64,000 bases of DNA from an uncultured bacterium (GCA_902783835.1 CACZSN010000040.1:1-64000), one strand, 5' to 3'; positions 1 to 9,479 are shown, counted from the first letter of the stretch. Translations and numbers: made by a program. The notes: generated from the letters alone by a model not told the origin.

Positions 1-1260
1 AAAGATGCATCAGGTACTTCAAATCCGAGAAAAGTTTATGAAACAGTTAAAATGGCAAGAGAAATTTTGGGTCAAGATGCACACATCCGCTTCCATTCGC
101 ACGAAACAGCAGGAACAGGATTGGCTGCATATTTGGCTGCACTCGATGGTGGTGCTGACGGTATCGACCTTGCTATGAAACCTGTTTCAGGCGGTACGGG
201 ACAACCCGATATTATTTCAATGTGGCATGCTTTGAAGGGCACAGAATACGATTTAGGCCTCGATATTAAGAAAGTTATGGAAACGGAAGAAATCTTCAAA
301 GAATGTATGAAAGATTACCCGATTTCTCCGATTTCATTGGCTGTAAATCCGATTCTTATCCAAGCTCCGCTTCCGGGTGGTGCAACAGCTACTACTGTTA
401 ACCAATTGAAAGATATGGGTATGCTCGATAAGTTCCCGAAACTTATTGCAAATATGAAAGAAGTTGTTGAAAGAGGCGGTTACGCTACATCAGTTACACC
501 TGTTTCACAATTCTATGCTCAACAATCTTTCTTGAACGCAATCACTGAACACCCTTGGGAAAAGGCTAACCCCGGTTATGCAAAAATGCTCTTGGGTTAC
601 TTCGGAAAAACACCTTGCGAACCTGATCCTGAATTGGTTAAATGGGCTGAAGAACAATTGAATATGCAACCGACAACAGAAAAAGTTGTTGATATTAACG
701 AAAAAGACCCTGAAAAAGGTGTTGAAGCAGCTAAGAAGAGACTTGAAGCAGCAGGTTTGCCTGTTACTGATGAAAACCTCTTTATCGCTGCAGCTTGCAA
801 AGACGGCAACGTTGATAAAGGCATCGACTTCTTGCTCGGTAAAGGCGTTGTCTCTGTTGATAAATCAGCAAATAAAAAGGTTGAAACATCAACAACATCA
901 AATTCAGACGGTTGCACAGTTACAGTTAACGGTAAAAAATTCGCAGTTAAATTCAACGGTGACAAAGCAGTTGTTAACGGCAAAGAATACACAGTTGACG
1001 TTAAAGACGGTATTGAAGAAGTTTCAACAAACGCTGGTTCAGGCGAAGGTACTGATGTTAAAGCACCGATGCCCGGTGCAGTTTTGAGAGTTCTCAAGTC
1101 TGTCGGCGATAGCGTTGAAGAAAACGAAGAAATCGTTGTAATTGAAGCTATGAAAATGGAAACACCGATTAAATCTCCTGTTGCAGGTACGATTAATTCA
1201 ATTTCTGTTGCTCAAGGTGACAAGGTTCAAACCGGTCAAGTTATGGCAACAGTAGGTTAG
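1..1260 (+). CDS. oadA: oxaloacetate decarboxylase alpha subunit / pyruvate carboxylase subunit B, 5'-partial
   Basis: The reading frame is open from base 1, so the N-terminal part of the carboxyltransferase barrel lies outside the window. The visible part carries the family stretch HSHETAGTG followed by [18 protein letters not shown], a linker, and a C-terminal biotin carrier domain with EAMKMET; the biotinyl lysine codon is at 1153-1155. The family transfers the carboxyl group of oxaloacetate (or a related acid) to biotin in the cytoplasm. The gene ends in TAG, 10 nt before oadB, so the two form a membrane-bound Na+-pumping decarboxylase. The gamma subunit is not seen and may lie upstream. 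The exact substrate cannot be fixed from sequence; pyruvate carboxylase subunit B is the main alternative name. Confidence 0.9.
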   Translation, partial: KDASGTSNPRKVYETVKMAREILGQDAHIRFHSHETAGTGLAAYLAALDGGADGIDLAMKPVSGGTGQPDIISMWHALKGTEYDLGLDIKKVMETEEIFKECMKDYPISPISLAVNPILIQAPLPGGATATTVNQLKDMGMLDKFPKLIANMKEVVERGGYATSVTPVSQFYAQQSFLNAITEHPWEKANPGYAKMLLGYFGKTPCEPDPELVKWAEEQLNMQPTTEKVVDINEKDPEKGVEAAKKRLEAAGLPVTDENLFIAAACKDGNVDKGIDFLLGKGVVSVDKSANKKVETSTTSNSDGCTVTVNGKKFAVKFNGDKAVVNGKEYTVDVKDGIEEVSTNAGSGEGTDVKAPMPGAVLRVLKSVGDSVEENEEIVVIEAMKMETPIKSPVAGTINSISVAQGDKVQTGQVMATVG

Positions 1261-1270
1261 GAGGTCGAAA

Positions 1271-2446
1271 ATGCAATTAGCAGAAGGTTTACAAAATCTT
1301 TGGATGTCGACCGGTATTATGAACTTTATCAAGCCGGTTGACCCGAGTTTGAGCGGTGTAGAACAAATTATGCATCAATTTGGTGCTCCGATTATGATTA
1401 TCGTATGTTTGTTCTTGCTTTGGCTCGGTATTAAAAAACAATTTGAACCGTTGCTTTTGGTTCCTATCGCATTTGGTGGTTTGCTTTCAAACATCCCTGT
1501 ATGTGATATGGCAGGTCCGAACGGATTTTTGGGTATCGTTTATGAAATCGGTATCCACAGAGGTTTGTTCCCGTTGATTATCTTTATGGGCGTTGGTGCT
1601 ATGACGGACTTCGGCCCGTTGATTGCAAACCCTAAGACATTACTTTTGGGTGGTGCTGCTCAATTTGGTATCTTCGGTGCATTGTTGATGGCTCTTGTTT
1701 GCTTCGGATTTACTCTTCCGCAAGCAGGTGCAATCGGTATTATCGGCGGTGCTGATGGCCCGACATCAATCTTCGTTACATCAAAACTTGCTCCTGAACT
1801 TTTAGGTGCAATCGCTGTTGCTGCATATTCATATATGGCACTCGTTCCTGTTATTCAACCACCGATTATGAAATTGTTAACAACAGATGCAGAACGTAAA
1901 ATTGAAATGAAACAACTCAGAGAAGTTACAAAAAGAGAAAAAATCGTATTCCCTCTTGCCGTTTTGGTTCTTTGTGCAATCTTCTTGCCAGATGCTTGCC
2001 CACTCGTAGGTGCATTGACATTTGGTAACTTGTGTAAAGAATGTGGCGTTACTGACAGATTGTCAGATACGATGCAAAATGCTTTAATTAATATTGTAAC
2101 AATCTTCTTGGGTTTGTCAGTCGGTTCAAAACTTTCAGCAGAACAATTCTTGACTCCCCAAACATTGTTCATCTTGATTTTGGGTATCATCGCATTCTCA
2201 CTTGCAACTGCTGCAGGTGTAATCATGGCGAAGATTATGAACTTATTCTTGAAAGAAAAAATCAATCCGCTTATCGGTTCGGCAGGTGTTTCTGCTGTTC
2301 CTATGGCTGCTCGTGTATCAAATAAAGTCGGTCTTGAATATAACCCTCAAAACTACCTCTTGATGCACGCTATGGGTCCGAACGTCGCAGGCGTTATCGG
2401 CTCAGCAGTTGCAGCAGGCGTTTTGCTTTCATTGATTCCTCACTAA
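1271..2446 (+). CDS. oadB: Na+-translocating decarboxylase beta subunit
   Basis: This 391-aa polytopic membrane protein is the ion-pumping beta subunit of the OadB/GcdB/MmdB family. It couples decarboxylation of carboxybiotin on the alpha subunit to Na+ export. The conserved core [17 protein letters not shown] is present at about residues 160-176, and the C-terminal stretch ends in [20 protein letters not shown] strong AGGAGG ribosome binding site sits 7 nt before the ATG, and the gene follows oadA directly, which supports a bicistronic unit. A rho-independent terminator follows the stop. The substrate (oxaloacetate, methylmalonyl-CoA or glutaconyl-CoA) is not decided by this subunit. Confidence 0.93.
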   Translation: MQLAEGLQNLWMSTGIMNFIKPVDPSLSGVEQIMHQFGAPIMIIVCLFLLWLGIKKQFEPLLLVPIAFGGLLSNIPVCDMAGPNGFLGIVYEIGIHRGLFPLIIFMGVGAMTDFGPLIANPKTLLLGGAAQFGIFGALLMALVCFGFTLPQAGAIGIIGGADGPTSIFVTSKLAPELLGAIAVAAYSYMALVPVIQPPIMKLLTTDAERKIEMKQLREVTKREKIVFPLAVLVLCAIFLPDACPLVGALTFGNLCKECGVTDRLSDTMQNALINIVTIFLGLSVGSKLSAEQFLTPQTLFILILGIIAFSLATAAGVIMAKIMNLFLKEKINPLIGSAGVSAVPMAARVSNKVGLEYNPQNYLLMHAMGPNVAGVIGSAVAAGVLLSLIPH

Positions 2447-2471
2447 TGGGTAATAAACTGAAATCTTTAAA

Positions 2472-2498
2472 AACACTCTCTTCGGAGAGTGTTTTTTT
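2472..2498 (+). terminator. rho-independent terminator after oadB
   Basis: A 9-bp perfect stem (AACACTCTC / GAGAGTGTT) with a TTCG tetraloop is followed by a T tract. It lies 26 nt after the oadB stop codon. Confidence 0.93.
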
Positions 2499-2612
2499 AT
2501 TCTGCGTCGAAAAATAATTGTTACAATCTGTTACAAATGAAAACTAAAAATTAAAGTTTCTCTCTCAAAGTGCCGATATATATAGAGTAAGGTAAGTTGA
2601 AAGGTGAATACA

Positions 2613-2714
2613 ATGACAATGAACGAAGTAGTTAATGAAGTAGTTTTGAACTTGAGCCTTTTTGAAATGTTCAACACTTTTGAAAATGAAATCGTTAATG
2701 TTTTGAACAAATAG
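2613..2714 (+). CDS. small 33-aa protein, unknown function
   Basis: The ORF starts MTMNEVVNEVV and ends in NVLNK. An AAAGGTG ribosome binding site lies just upstream of the ATG at 2613. The unit is isolated between the oadB terminator and a terminator of its own about 40 nt after the stop, so it should be transcribed separately. The peptide is acidic with regularly spaced V, L and F residues and could form one amphipathic helix. It resembles no family I recognise. It may be a small protein or a leader peptide; with only 33 codons, chance remains possible. Confidence 0.5.
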   Translation: MTMNEVVNEVVLNLSLFEMFNTFENEIVNVLNK

Positions 2715-2752
2715 TTCGTTAAAAATATTTTTTAGTTTTAGAGAAGAAAAAA

Positions 2753-2780
2753 GAAACCGCTGAGGACGGTTTCTTTTTTT
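2753..2780 (+). terminator. rho-independent terminator after the 33-aa ORF
   Basis: The stem GAAACCG / CGGTTTC with a 7-nt loop is followed by a run of T residues (2771-2780, one C). It lies 39 nt after the stop of the small ORF. Confidence 0.88.
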
Positions 2781-2791
2781 ATGTGTTGTTT

Positions 2792-2898
2792 AACACTGAT
2801 AGTGTTTTTAGTTATCGTTGTTGTGTTTTTATTATAACACTATTTGTGTTAATTTTTCTTGTAACTTCTTGTTAGTGCTGTAAAACACTAATAGTGTT
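2792..2898. repeat. cluster of three 15-bp palindromes
   Basis: Three near-perfect inverted repeats lie in 107 bp: AACACTGATAGTGTT (2792-2806), AACACTATTTGTGTT (2836-2850) and AACACTAATAGTGTT (2884-2898). The third overlaps the stop codon of the minus-strand metallo-hydrolase. The gap is between convergent units, so a promoter operator role is not obvious. Each copy could form a 6-bp stem with a 3-nt loop, or bind a dimeric protein. The same motif recurs inside genes elsewhere in the window. Confidence 0.75.
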
Positions 2899-3523
2899 AT
2901 TTAAAATATGGGTTGTGTAATTTTTCTGCTTTTAAAGTTGTAGAAGGTCCGTGACCGGGGTAGACGAGAGTATCATCATCGAGGGGAGCCAGTTTTGTTT
3001 TAAGAGAATTTATTAAGGCATTGAAGTTGCCGCCGGGGAGGTCACATCGACCGACTTCGCCTGCAAAAAGAGTATCTCCGCTGAATAAGAGGTTATCGAT
3101 TTTAAAGCAAACACCACCTTGAGTGTGTCCCGGGGTTTCTATAACCTGAATTTTATGTTTTCCGAGGTACAGTTCGGAATTTTCGTCAATATATTGAGTA
3201 ATTTTAACAGGCGGATATTGTTCCTGAAATCCGAAAAGTTGGAGCATGTCGTTGATATTTTCCGCAAAAAGTTTATCCTTTTCATTCATTAAAACGGGAA
3301 TATTGTTGTTTCCTTCCTGCATTAAGGGAATGCCCATAATATGGTCAAAATGCCCGTGAGTACAGAGGATTGCTTTTAATGTTGCACCTTGTTGTTCAAT
3401 ATATGATTTGATTTTATGATAACCGCCGCCGAGGTCTATGATTATTGCTTCTTTACTTTCTTCATCAATTACCGCCCAGCAGTTTGTTTGAATGGGATTT
3501 TCTATAAATAATTGAATTTTCAT
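2897..3523 (-). CDS. MBL-fold metallo-hydrolase (glyoxalase II-like)
   Basis: This 208-aa cytoplasmic metallo-beta-lactamase-fold hydrolase carries the zinc motif THGHFDH (about residues 57-63), ETPGHTQGG, FSGDTLF and a C-terminal PGHGP. This arrangement is typical of the short glyoxalase II-like (YcbL-type) subfamily, which hydrolyses thioesters or related compounds. The ATG at 3523 is chosen because AAGGA lies 8 nt upstream; a longer start at 3607 would run into the divergent rnhC gene. The substrate is unknown. Confidence 0.87.
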   Translation of the reverse strand: MKIQLFIENPIQTNCWAVIDEESKEAIIIDLGGGYHKIKSYIEQQGATLKAILCTHGHFDHIMGIPLMQEGNNNIPVLMNEKDKLFAENINDMLQLFGFQEQYPPVKITQYIDENSELYLGKHKIQVIETPGHTQGGVCFKIDNLLFSGDTLFAGEVGRCDLPGGNFNALINSLKTKLAPLDDDTLVYPGHGPSTTLKAEKLHNPYFK

Positions 3524-3538
3524 CTGTTTATCCTTTTG

Positions 3539-3547
3539 TGATATGCT
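3539..3547 (+). promoter_or_regulatory. extended -10 before rnhC, leaderless geometry
   Basis: TG-A-TATGCT ends exactly 6 nt before the ATG at 3554, so the predicted +1 is the A of the start codon. No ribosome binding site is visible and no clear -35 was found. Confidence 0.4.
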
Positions 3548-3553
3548 TTTCAT

Positions 3554-4456
3554 ATGAATATTTACACAAACAAATTTTCCGCTCAACAAGTTGATAAAAT
3601 CGGTCAATTTTTTGAGAGTATAAATGCAAAATTCTCCCCTTTACAATATGCTTATTGGAAAGCGGAAGGAGATGGATATGTTGCTTCATTGTATAAATCC
3701 TTTAAGTTTGTCTTACAGGGTAAGGCAACGGACAGGATTGCTCTTGAGTTTGAAAAATTTATGGGAATTTCTACAATTGTTTCTGAGCAGAAATTATTTG
3801 ATATATCTGATTATGAAAATAACGATGTATGTTTTTCAAGATACATCGGGACAGACGAGTCGGGCAAGGGCGATTTCTTTGGTCCGCTTGTGATTGCAGG
3901 GGTTTACGTTGACGAAGAACTTTCGAAAAAATTTGTTGATTTAGGGATAAAAGACAGTAAAAAACTTGATGATAAAACGATAATCAAATTGTCTGCCCAT
4001 ATTAGAAATAATGCTCCTCATTCGGTTGTTGTGATTATGCCTGAAAAATATAATGAACTTTATAATTCATTTAAAAATTTAAATAAATTACTTGCTTGGG
4101 GGCATGCAAGAGCCATAGAAAATGTTTTGGCAAGGCAATCTTGTGATTGTGCTTTGTCCGATAAATTCGGTGATGAATCACTTATAAAAAATGCACTTTT
4201 GAAAAACGGTCGTAATATTAACCTCGAACAAAGGGTAAGAGGGGAAAGTTACATCGGTGTTGCGGCGGCTTCCGTAATCGCGCGGGCGGAATTTGTCAGA
4301 CGCTGCGATGAATTGAGCGGTAAGTTCTCTCTTGATTTTCCAAAAGGTGCAAGTGATAAAGTCATCTTGACCGCAAAAAAATTTGCGGAAAAATATGGAA
4401 AAGAAAATTTAAAATGCGTTGCAAAAATGCATTTTAAAACTGTTCAATCTGTTTAA
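3554..4456 (+). CDS. rnhC: ribonuclease HIII
   Basis: RNase HIII (300 aa) cuts the RNA strand of RNA:DNA hybrids in the cytoplasm. An N-terminal TBP-like substrate-binding domain (about residues 1-85) precedes the catalytic domain, which starts with YIGTDESGKGDFFGPLVIAG. The D and E of this motif are metal ligands, and further acidic residues follow around GIKDSKKL and CALSDKFGDE. The RGES stretch near residue 230 is also typical of the family. Length fits RNase HIII rather than HII. The gene is divergent from the MBL hydrolase with only 30 nt between the start codons. Confidence 0.93.
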   Translation: MNIYTNKFSAQQVDKIGQFFESINAKFSPLQYAYWKAEGDGYVASLYKSFKFVLQGKATDRIALEFEKFMGISTIVSEQKLFDISDYENNDVCFSRYIGTDESGKGDFFGPLVIAGVYVDEELSKKFVDLGIKDSKKLDDKTIIKLSAHIRNNAPHSVVVIMPEKYNELYNSFKNLNKLLAWGHARAIENVLARQSCDCALSDKFGDESLIKNALLKNGRNINLEQRVRGESYIGVAAASVIARAEFVRRCDELSGKFSLDFPKGASDKVILTAKKFAEKYGKENLKCVAKMHFKTVQSV

Positions 4457-4492
4457 TTTTTGACTAAAAACAGCCAAATTTGTTACAAATAC

Positions 4493-4519
4493 TTGACAAT
4501 ATGGCTAAAATAATATAAT
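4493..4519 (+). promoter_or_regulatory. promoter for the gcvH-like / GT-C pair
   Basis: A perfect TTGACA at 4493-4498 is followed by TATAAT at 4514-4519, with a short 15-bp spacer. A TTGTTACAA motif at 4480-4488 lies just upstream. The GAAAGGA ribosome binding site and the ATG at 4553 follow. Confidence 0.6.
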
Positions 4520-4552
4520 TAAATTGTATGTCTTATAATTGAAAGGACGGCT

Positions 4553-4933
4553 ATGAATATTTTAGACGGGCTTTTATGTGCAAGAACAAATGAGTATGTT
4601 ATCGATTGCGGCGATTATTGTTTGGTCGGTTTGACCGATTTGTTATTGTCTCAATTGGGTGATATAATTTTTGTTGAATTCCCGGAAGTCGGCTCTTTTT
4701 ATACAAAAAAAGAAGTTTTTGCCACTGTTGAGGCCGACGGTGCGGCTACGGAACTTTATATGCCGATTGCAGGTAAAATTATCGAAATTAATCCCGCGTT
4801 GACTGATTCTTTGGATGTATTAAATTCCGAACCTTTGAGCGACGGATGGCTTATTAAAGTTGAACCTGCTGATTTTCAGGCAGATACTTACGATTTGTCT
4901 GATTATAATGATTACATCAACGAACATTCTTAA
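4553..4933 (+). CDS. GcvH-like protein lacking the lipoyl lysine
   Basis: This 126-aa protein has the biotinyl/lipoyl fold of glycine cleavage H protein: EYVIDCGDYCLVGLTDLLLSQLGDIIFVEFPEVG, then KKEVFATVE, LYMPIAGKIIEINPAL and SDGWLIKVE. In lipoylated H proteins the turn reads like VESVKAASD, with the modified lysine. Here it reads VEADGAATE, with Gly at the lysine position and no lysine nearby, so it should not be lipoylated by the usual route. No other glycine cleavage gene is in the window. The next gene starts 2 nt after its stop, which suggests translational coupling to a membrane glycosyltransferase-like protein. Good ribosome binding site AAAGGA. The role is unknown. Confidence 0.82.
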   Translation: MNILDGLLCARTNEYVIDCGDYCLVGLTDLLLSQLGDIIFVEFPEVGSFYTKKEVFATVEADGAATELYMPIAGKIIEINPALTDSLDVLNSEPLSDGWLIKVEPADFQADTYDLSDYNDYINEHS

Positions 4934-4935
4934 TT

Positions 4936-6651
4936 ATGATTAAATGTAAAAAAGATATTATAATTGCCGTATCACTTGGTATCGTGATGCTTGTTGCATT
5001 CCTGACAAGAATTAACGGTTATTTATTTATGGAAGTCTTGCAAGAAGCAAAGTTTGTTGCGGTTGCAATCGGAATGGCTAATATCTTTGACATTTTTTCT
5101 CCGCAATTGAACGGTTCTCTATTCTTTGATGCAGGACCTCTTTTCTATTTATTTTTACATATATCAAGTTTGATTTTCGGCAAATTTACGGAGTTTTCCG
5201 CAAGAATTCCATCGGTATTTATTTATCTTGCCACTTTTTTAATTACTTATGTTTTAGTGAGAAGAATGACAAATAAAAAATATGCGTTATTGGCTGCAAC
5301 AACTGCTTGTTCTTCTGCTTTAATGATTTTGTTTTCAGCAATCGCTTCTCCGTATATGCTCTCTTCGTGCTTCTCAATATGTGCAATTCTTTCCGCTGTT
5401 ACTTCTATCTTTTCCAATAATAAAAAACACAAACAGTGGTATTTTTTATGGTTTTGGATTGGAATGACACTATCTGTGTTAACCGGTGGTTTGAAAGAAG
5501 TTTTACTCCCTGCTTTGGTTGTGGTTCCTGTTTTTATATTTGCAAGAAGAAAAAAAGAGTTTTTCGCTCCATCTAATTTTTTAGTCGGCTTTATGATTTT
5601 TGCCGGAATTATTTATTCCGCTTTACTCTTATCGTGTAAAATTAACGGAAATAACCATCTTGTCTACATTCCTCAGCTCTTAAAAGATGTTTTTACAATC
5701 GATTTTTCTCAAAAACACTATTTGTGTTTTTTGAAAAACTTCTTAATTGTCTTTATTTTAGGTATTATGCCGTGGCTGTTTTCTTTTTCATCAATGATTG
5801 CTTCTTATTTCGCACGGATTTTAAAATATTTGAAAGACAGAAGTTATTTTAATCAATTTGAAATGACAAACGAAAGAAAATTGTTTTGCATTTCATTATG
5901 GGGACTTATTGTTTCAATTTTGATACTTTTCTTATACGACTTTGATAATTATGCAAAAGTGCTTCCGGCAGTGTTTTTTGCTTCTGTTACAGTATCTCAT
6001 TATTGGTACAAAAACATCAGTTTTGACAGGCATAAATTGGCTATTAATCTTTCGTCGTTATTGTTTTATTCTTTGATGTTACTATTAACAATAGCCGCTA
6101 TTTTATCATATTTCTTCCTCTCTTCAATTCAAAAAACATATGTTGAGTCGTTGATTCCTCCTGTTATTTTTGTAACACTATTAGTGGCAATTCCCGGAAT
6201 TATTGCGATTTTGCTTAAAAGAAAATTATTGAATTATTCAGTTCACGTTTTGGCTTCAATATTATTCTTTTTCCTGTTAACAGGATTGTTGTTTAATTAT
6301 GTCAATTCTTTCGGAGAAAACGATTTGGTGAATTTTTCAATAAAAGCACAAAAAGACGGTGCAAGACTTGTTACGTATGATATTCCGAATAAATATTCAA
6401 TGGATTATTATTTTAAATCTCACGTTGTTTTTAATGAAAAATTAACTGCGGAAGAAATCTATTCTAATTATGGTGATACCGCAGAAGTTTATATTGTCTT
6501 AAAATTGTCTGATTTAGCTTATTTTGATAAATTCTTTGTGTATGAAATTGTCGCAACAGGAAAACAATATTGCGAAATTACAAATATTAAATTTTTGCCG
6601 AAAGATGAAGTTTCTGCAAATTCAAACGTCGGACCTGACGAAGAAAATTAG
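4936..6651 (+). CDS. polytopic membrane protein, GT-C (PMT/ArnT-like) glycosyltransferase family
   Basis: This 571-aa protein has about 12 predicted membrane segments and a C-terminal non-membrane tail. The first external loop, with PQLNGSLFFDAGPLFYLFLHISSLIFGK and ARIPSVF, matches the layout of ArnT/PMT-type lipid-linked sugar transferases, where a D-E pair precedes the loop. Here that position reads LQEAKF, so only the Glu is kept. It would act at the cytoplasmic membrane with a polyprenyl-phosphate sugar donor; the acceptor is unknown. It is coupled to the GcvH-like gene and overlaps the convergent uvrA end by 4 nt. Copies of the AACACT palindrome lie inside the gene at 5466-5480, 5714-5728 and, degenerate, 6174-6188. 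Confidence 0.72.
   Translation: MIKCKKDIIIAVSLGIVMLVAFLTRINGYLFMEVLQEAKFVAVAIGMANIFDIFSPQLNGSLFFDAGPLFYLFLHISSLIFGKFTEFSARIPSVFIYLATFLITYVLVRRMTNKKYALLAATTACSSALMILFSAIASPYMLSSCFSICAILSAVTSIFSNNKKHKQWYFLWFWIGMTLSVLTGGLKEVLLPALVVVPVFIFARRKKEFFAPSNFLVGFMIFAGIIYSALLLSCKINGNNHLVYIPQLLKDVFTIDFSQKHYLCFLKNFLIVFILGIMPWLFSFSSMIASYFARILKYLKDRSYFNQFEMTNERKLFCISLWGLIVSILILFLYDFDNYAKVLPAVFFASVTVSHYWYKNISFDRHKLAINLSSLLFYSLMLLLTIAAILSYFFLSSIQKTYVESLIPPVIFVTLLVAIPGIIAILLKRKLLNYSVHVLASILFFFLLTGLLFNYVNSFGENDLVNFSIKAQKDGARLVTYDIPNKYSMDYYFKSHVVFNEKLTAEEIYSNYGDTAEVYIVLKLSDLAYFDKFFVYEIVATGKQYCEITNIKFLPKDEVSANSNVGPDEEN
5714..5728. repeat. intragenic copy of the 15-bp palindrome
   Basis: AACACTATTTGTGTT, identical to the copy at 2836-2850, lies inside the GT-C-like gene. 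A related copy, GACACTATCTGTGTT, lies at 5466-5480. Confidence 0.7.
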
Positions 6652-9479
6652 TTTTGATTTAATATTTCTGCCAAATAGTGTCCTGTATAAGAATTTTCGC
6701 ATTGGGCAACCTCTTCCGGAGTTCCTTGTGCTACGACAAACCCGCCGTTTTCACCGCCTTCAGGACCTAAATCAATAATATTATCTGCAATTTTTATAAC
6801 ATCAAGGTTGTGTTCGATAATCAAAATTGTGTTTCCGTTGTCAGCCAATTTATTGATAATTTTTATAAGTTTGTCCAAATCTGCCCAATGAAGTCCGACA
6901 GAAGGTTCATCAAGTAAATACAAAGTTTTTCCTGTTGCTTTTTTGTTTAATTCCGCAGCAAGTTTTATTCTTTGAGCTTCGCCGCCTGAAAGGGTATCAG
7001 AAGATTGACCGAGTCTTATATATCCGAGACCGACATCTTTTAATGTTTGAAGTCGATTTTTGATTTTAGGAATATTTTCAAAAAATTCCAAAGCCTCTGA
7101 AACACTCATGTTCAGGACATCTGAGATATCTTTGCCTTTATATTTTACATCCAATGTTTCTCTGTTGTATCGTTTTCCGCCGCATACGTCGCAAGTAACG
7201 TAAACGTCAGATAAGAAGCTCATTTCGATACGTTTAACACCATCTCCGTTACAAGCTTCGCATCGTCCGCCCTTTACGTTAAAACTGAATCTTCCTTGTT
7301 TATATCCGCGAACTCTTGCTTCTGTTGTTTTGGCAAAAAGTTCTCTGATATGAGTAAAGACATCCGTATACGTTGCAGGATTTGAACGAGGTGTTCTTCC
7401 GATTGGGGATTGGTCAATATTAATAACTTTATCAATATTTTCAAATCCTTCGATACCGACTAATCCCTGGGGTTTGGGTCGGTTTCCGAGAAGTTTGTGT
7501 AATGCGTATTCATATATTAAATCATTCATAAGAGTTGATTTTCCCGAACCGCTCAACCCCGTAATAACGTTGACTTTTCCGAGAGGAATTTCTACGTCGA
7601 TGTCTTTAAGATTATTTTTTGTTGCCCCTCTGACAATCAACTTATTACCGTTTCCTTCTCTGCGAAATTTGGGTATTTCTATTTTTTTACGTCCGCTGAG
7701 ATAATCGCCCGTAAGAGAATTTTTACATTTTTTTATATCGTTTAATGTTCCTTTGCAAACAATATTTCCGCCGAGTTCTCCGGCATTTACACCTATATCG
7801 ACAATGTAATCGGCATTTCGGATTGTTTCCTCATCGTGTTCAACAACAATTAATGTATTTCCTAAGTTACGAAGTTTTATCATTGTTTTGATTAACATAT
7901 CGTTATTGTATTGGTGTAAACCGATAGACGGTTCATCAAGGACATACAAAACTCCCGTTAAACCGCTGCCGATTTGGGTCGCCAATCTTATTCTTTGGGC
8001 TTCTCCGCCGGATAATGTACCTGCTGTTCTTGCACAATCTAAGTAACCTAAACCTACGTCAATTAAGAATTTTAGTCTTGACATAATTTCTGTCAAAATT
8101 TGTTTTGAAATTTTTAAATGATAGTCGGAAAGTTCCAATGATAACGAAGAAAAGAATGAAAATGCATCTTTAATTTGCATTTTACATACTTCATAAATGT
8201 TTTTGCCTCCCACCGTGATTGCAAGAGGGAATGGTTTTAATCTTGCTCCGTGACAGTCGGTGCATGGAATTGCTGACATATATTTTTGAATTTCATTTCT
8301 TATGTCTTCCGAACTTGAATCCGTGTATCTTTTTGTAAGGAACGGAATTACTCCGACAAAAGGAATATAGCGTTTTTCAAGATATTGCCTGTTAAAACTC
8401 ATGTATTCCATATGTACACGTTTTTTATTTCCGTACAAAATAATATTTTGGTGTTCCTTCGGTAAATCTTTAAACGGAGTATCCATATTTATATCAAATT
8501 CTTTTGCGACAGATTCCAATATCTCGTGATAATAAGGATTTCCCGTGCGAGCCCAAGGATATATTGCTCCTTGATTTAAAGATTTTGTATCATCCGGAAC
8601 AATTAAATCAGGGTTAATTTCAAAATGTGCCCCTAATCCGGAACAAGTCGGACAAGCTCCGTAAGGTGCATTAAAACTGAAAATTTTTGGTGTTATTTCT
8701 TCAAAACTAATATTACATTCGGGACAAGAGGCTTTTTCGCTATAAACGGTGATTTTTCCGTTATTATCAACGTAAACCAAACCATCCCCTTTTTGAAGTG
8801 CAAGTTGAACGCTGTCTGTTAATCTTGATGTAATTCCTTCTTTTATTACAAGTCTGTCTATAACAATTTCTATGTTATGTCTTGTGTTTTTATCAATTTT
8901 AATTTCGTCAAGTTCTGTTAAATTTACTGTTTCCCCGTCAATTTTTACACGTGCAAAACCTTCCGATTGAATGTTTCTTAACGTTGTTGCAAATTCACCT
9001 TTTTTATCTCTCACGATTGGAGAAAGCAGCATAATTTTAGAGCCTTGGGGCATTAATAAAATCCGGTCAACAATTTCATCAACCGATTGCGGAACTACTT
9101 CCCGTCCGCATTTTGGACAATGAGGAATTCCGATTGTCGAGTATAAAAGTCTCAAAAAATCATAAATTTCCGTAACAGTTCCTACTGTTGAACGGGGATT
9201 GTTGCTTGTCGATTTTTGGTCAATTGCAATTGCCGGAGAAAGCCCTTCAATGCTTTCAACATCGGGTTTATCAAGTTGTCCCAAGAATTGCCTTGCATAT
9301 ACGGACAAACTTTCTATGTACCGTCTTTGTCCTTCCGCAAAAATAGTATCAAATGCAAGCGAACTTTTCCCCGAGCCGCTTACTCCCGTGAATACAATAA
9401 GTTCGTTTTTCGGCAATTCAAGATTTACATTTTTGAGGTTATGTTGATTTGCACCTCTGATAACAATTTTTTCGCTCAT
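6648..9479 (-). CDS. uvrA: UvrABC excinuclease subunit A
   Basis: UvrA (943 aa, full length) is the damage-sensing ATPase of nucleotide excision repair. The N-terminal Walker A GVSGSGKSS is at about residues 33-41, followed by the CPKCG zinc motif and ATP-binding signature TLSGGEAQRIRLA with LDEPSIGLH. The second half has Walker A GLSGSGKST, the zinc module CEACNGDGVK...CDVCGGKR and a second signature LSGGEAQRIKLAAEL with LLDEPSVGLH. The start at 9479 begins with MSEKIVIRGANQHNLKN, as in other UvrA proteins. It appears to have its own promoter, with the start codon at the predicted +1. It overlaps the convergent GT-C-like gene by 4 nt. Confidence 0.98.
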   Translation of the reverse strand: MSEKIVIRGANQHNLKNVNLELPKNELIVFTGVSGSGKSSLAFDTIFAEGQRRYIESLSVYARQFLGQLDKPDVESIEGLSPAIAIDQKSTSNNPRSTVGTVTEIYDFLRLLYSTIGIPHCPKCGREVVPQSVDEIVDRILLMPQGSKIMLLSPIVRDKKGEFATTLRNIQSEGFARVKIDGETVNLTELDEIKIDKNTRHNIEIVIDRLVIKEGITSRLTDSVQLALQKGDGLVYVDNNGKITVYSEKASCPECNISFEEITPKIFSFNAPYGACPTCSGLGAHFEINPDLIVPDDTKSLNQGAIYPWARTGNPYYHEILESVAKEFDINMDTPFKDLPKEHQNIILYGNKKRVHMEYMSFNRQYLEKRYIPFVGVIPFLTKRYTDSSSEDIRNEIQKYMSAIPCTDCHGARLKPFPLAITVGGKNIYEVCKMQIKDAFSFFSSLSLELSDYHLKISKQILTEIMSRLKFLIDVGLGYLDCARTAGTLSGGEAQRIRLATQIGSGLTGVLYVLDEPSIGLHQYNNDMLIKTMIKLRNLGNTLIVVEHDEETIRNADYIVDIGVNAGELGGNIVCKGTLNDIKKCKNSLTGDYLSGRKKIEIPKFRREGNGNKLIVRGATKNNLKDIDVEIPLGKVNVITGLSGSGKSTLMNDLIYEYALHKLLGNRPKPQGLVGIEGFENIDKVINIDQSPIGRTPRSNPATYTDVFTHIRELFAKTTEARVRGYKQGRFSFNVKGGRCEACNGDGVKRIEMSFLSDVYVTCDVCGGKRYNRETLDVKYKGKDISDVLNMSVSEALEFFENIPKIKNRLQTLKDVGLGYIRLGQSSDTLSGGEAQRIKLAAELNKKATGKTLYLLDEPSVGLHWADLDKLIKIINKLADNGNTILIIEHNLDVIKIADNIIDLGPEGGENGGFVVAQGTPEEVAQCENSYTGHYLAEILNQN

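Noticed and set aside
597-1097. Long antisense ORF inside oadA
   Set aside because: It mirrors a strongly coding gene, has no ribosome binding site and no family-like sequence.
2792-2850. NrdR box pair
   Set aside because: The copies have a 13-bp ACACT...GTGT core with a one-base centre, while NrdR boxes are 16 bp with an ATATAT-like centre; no nrd gene is near.
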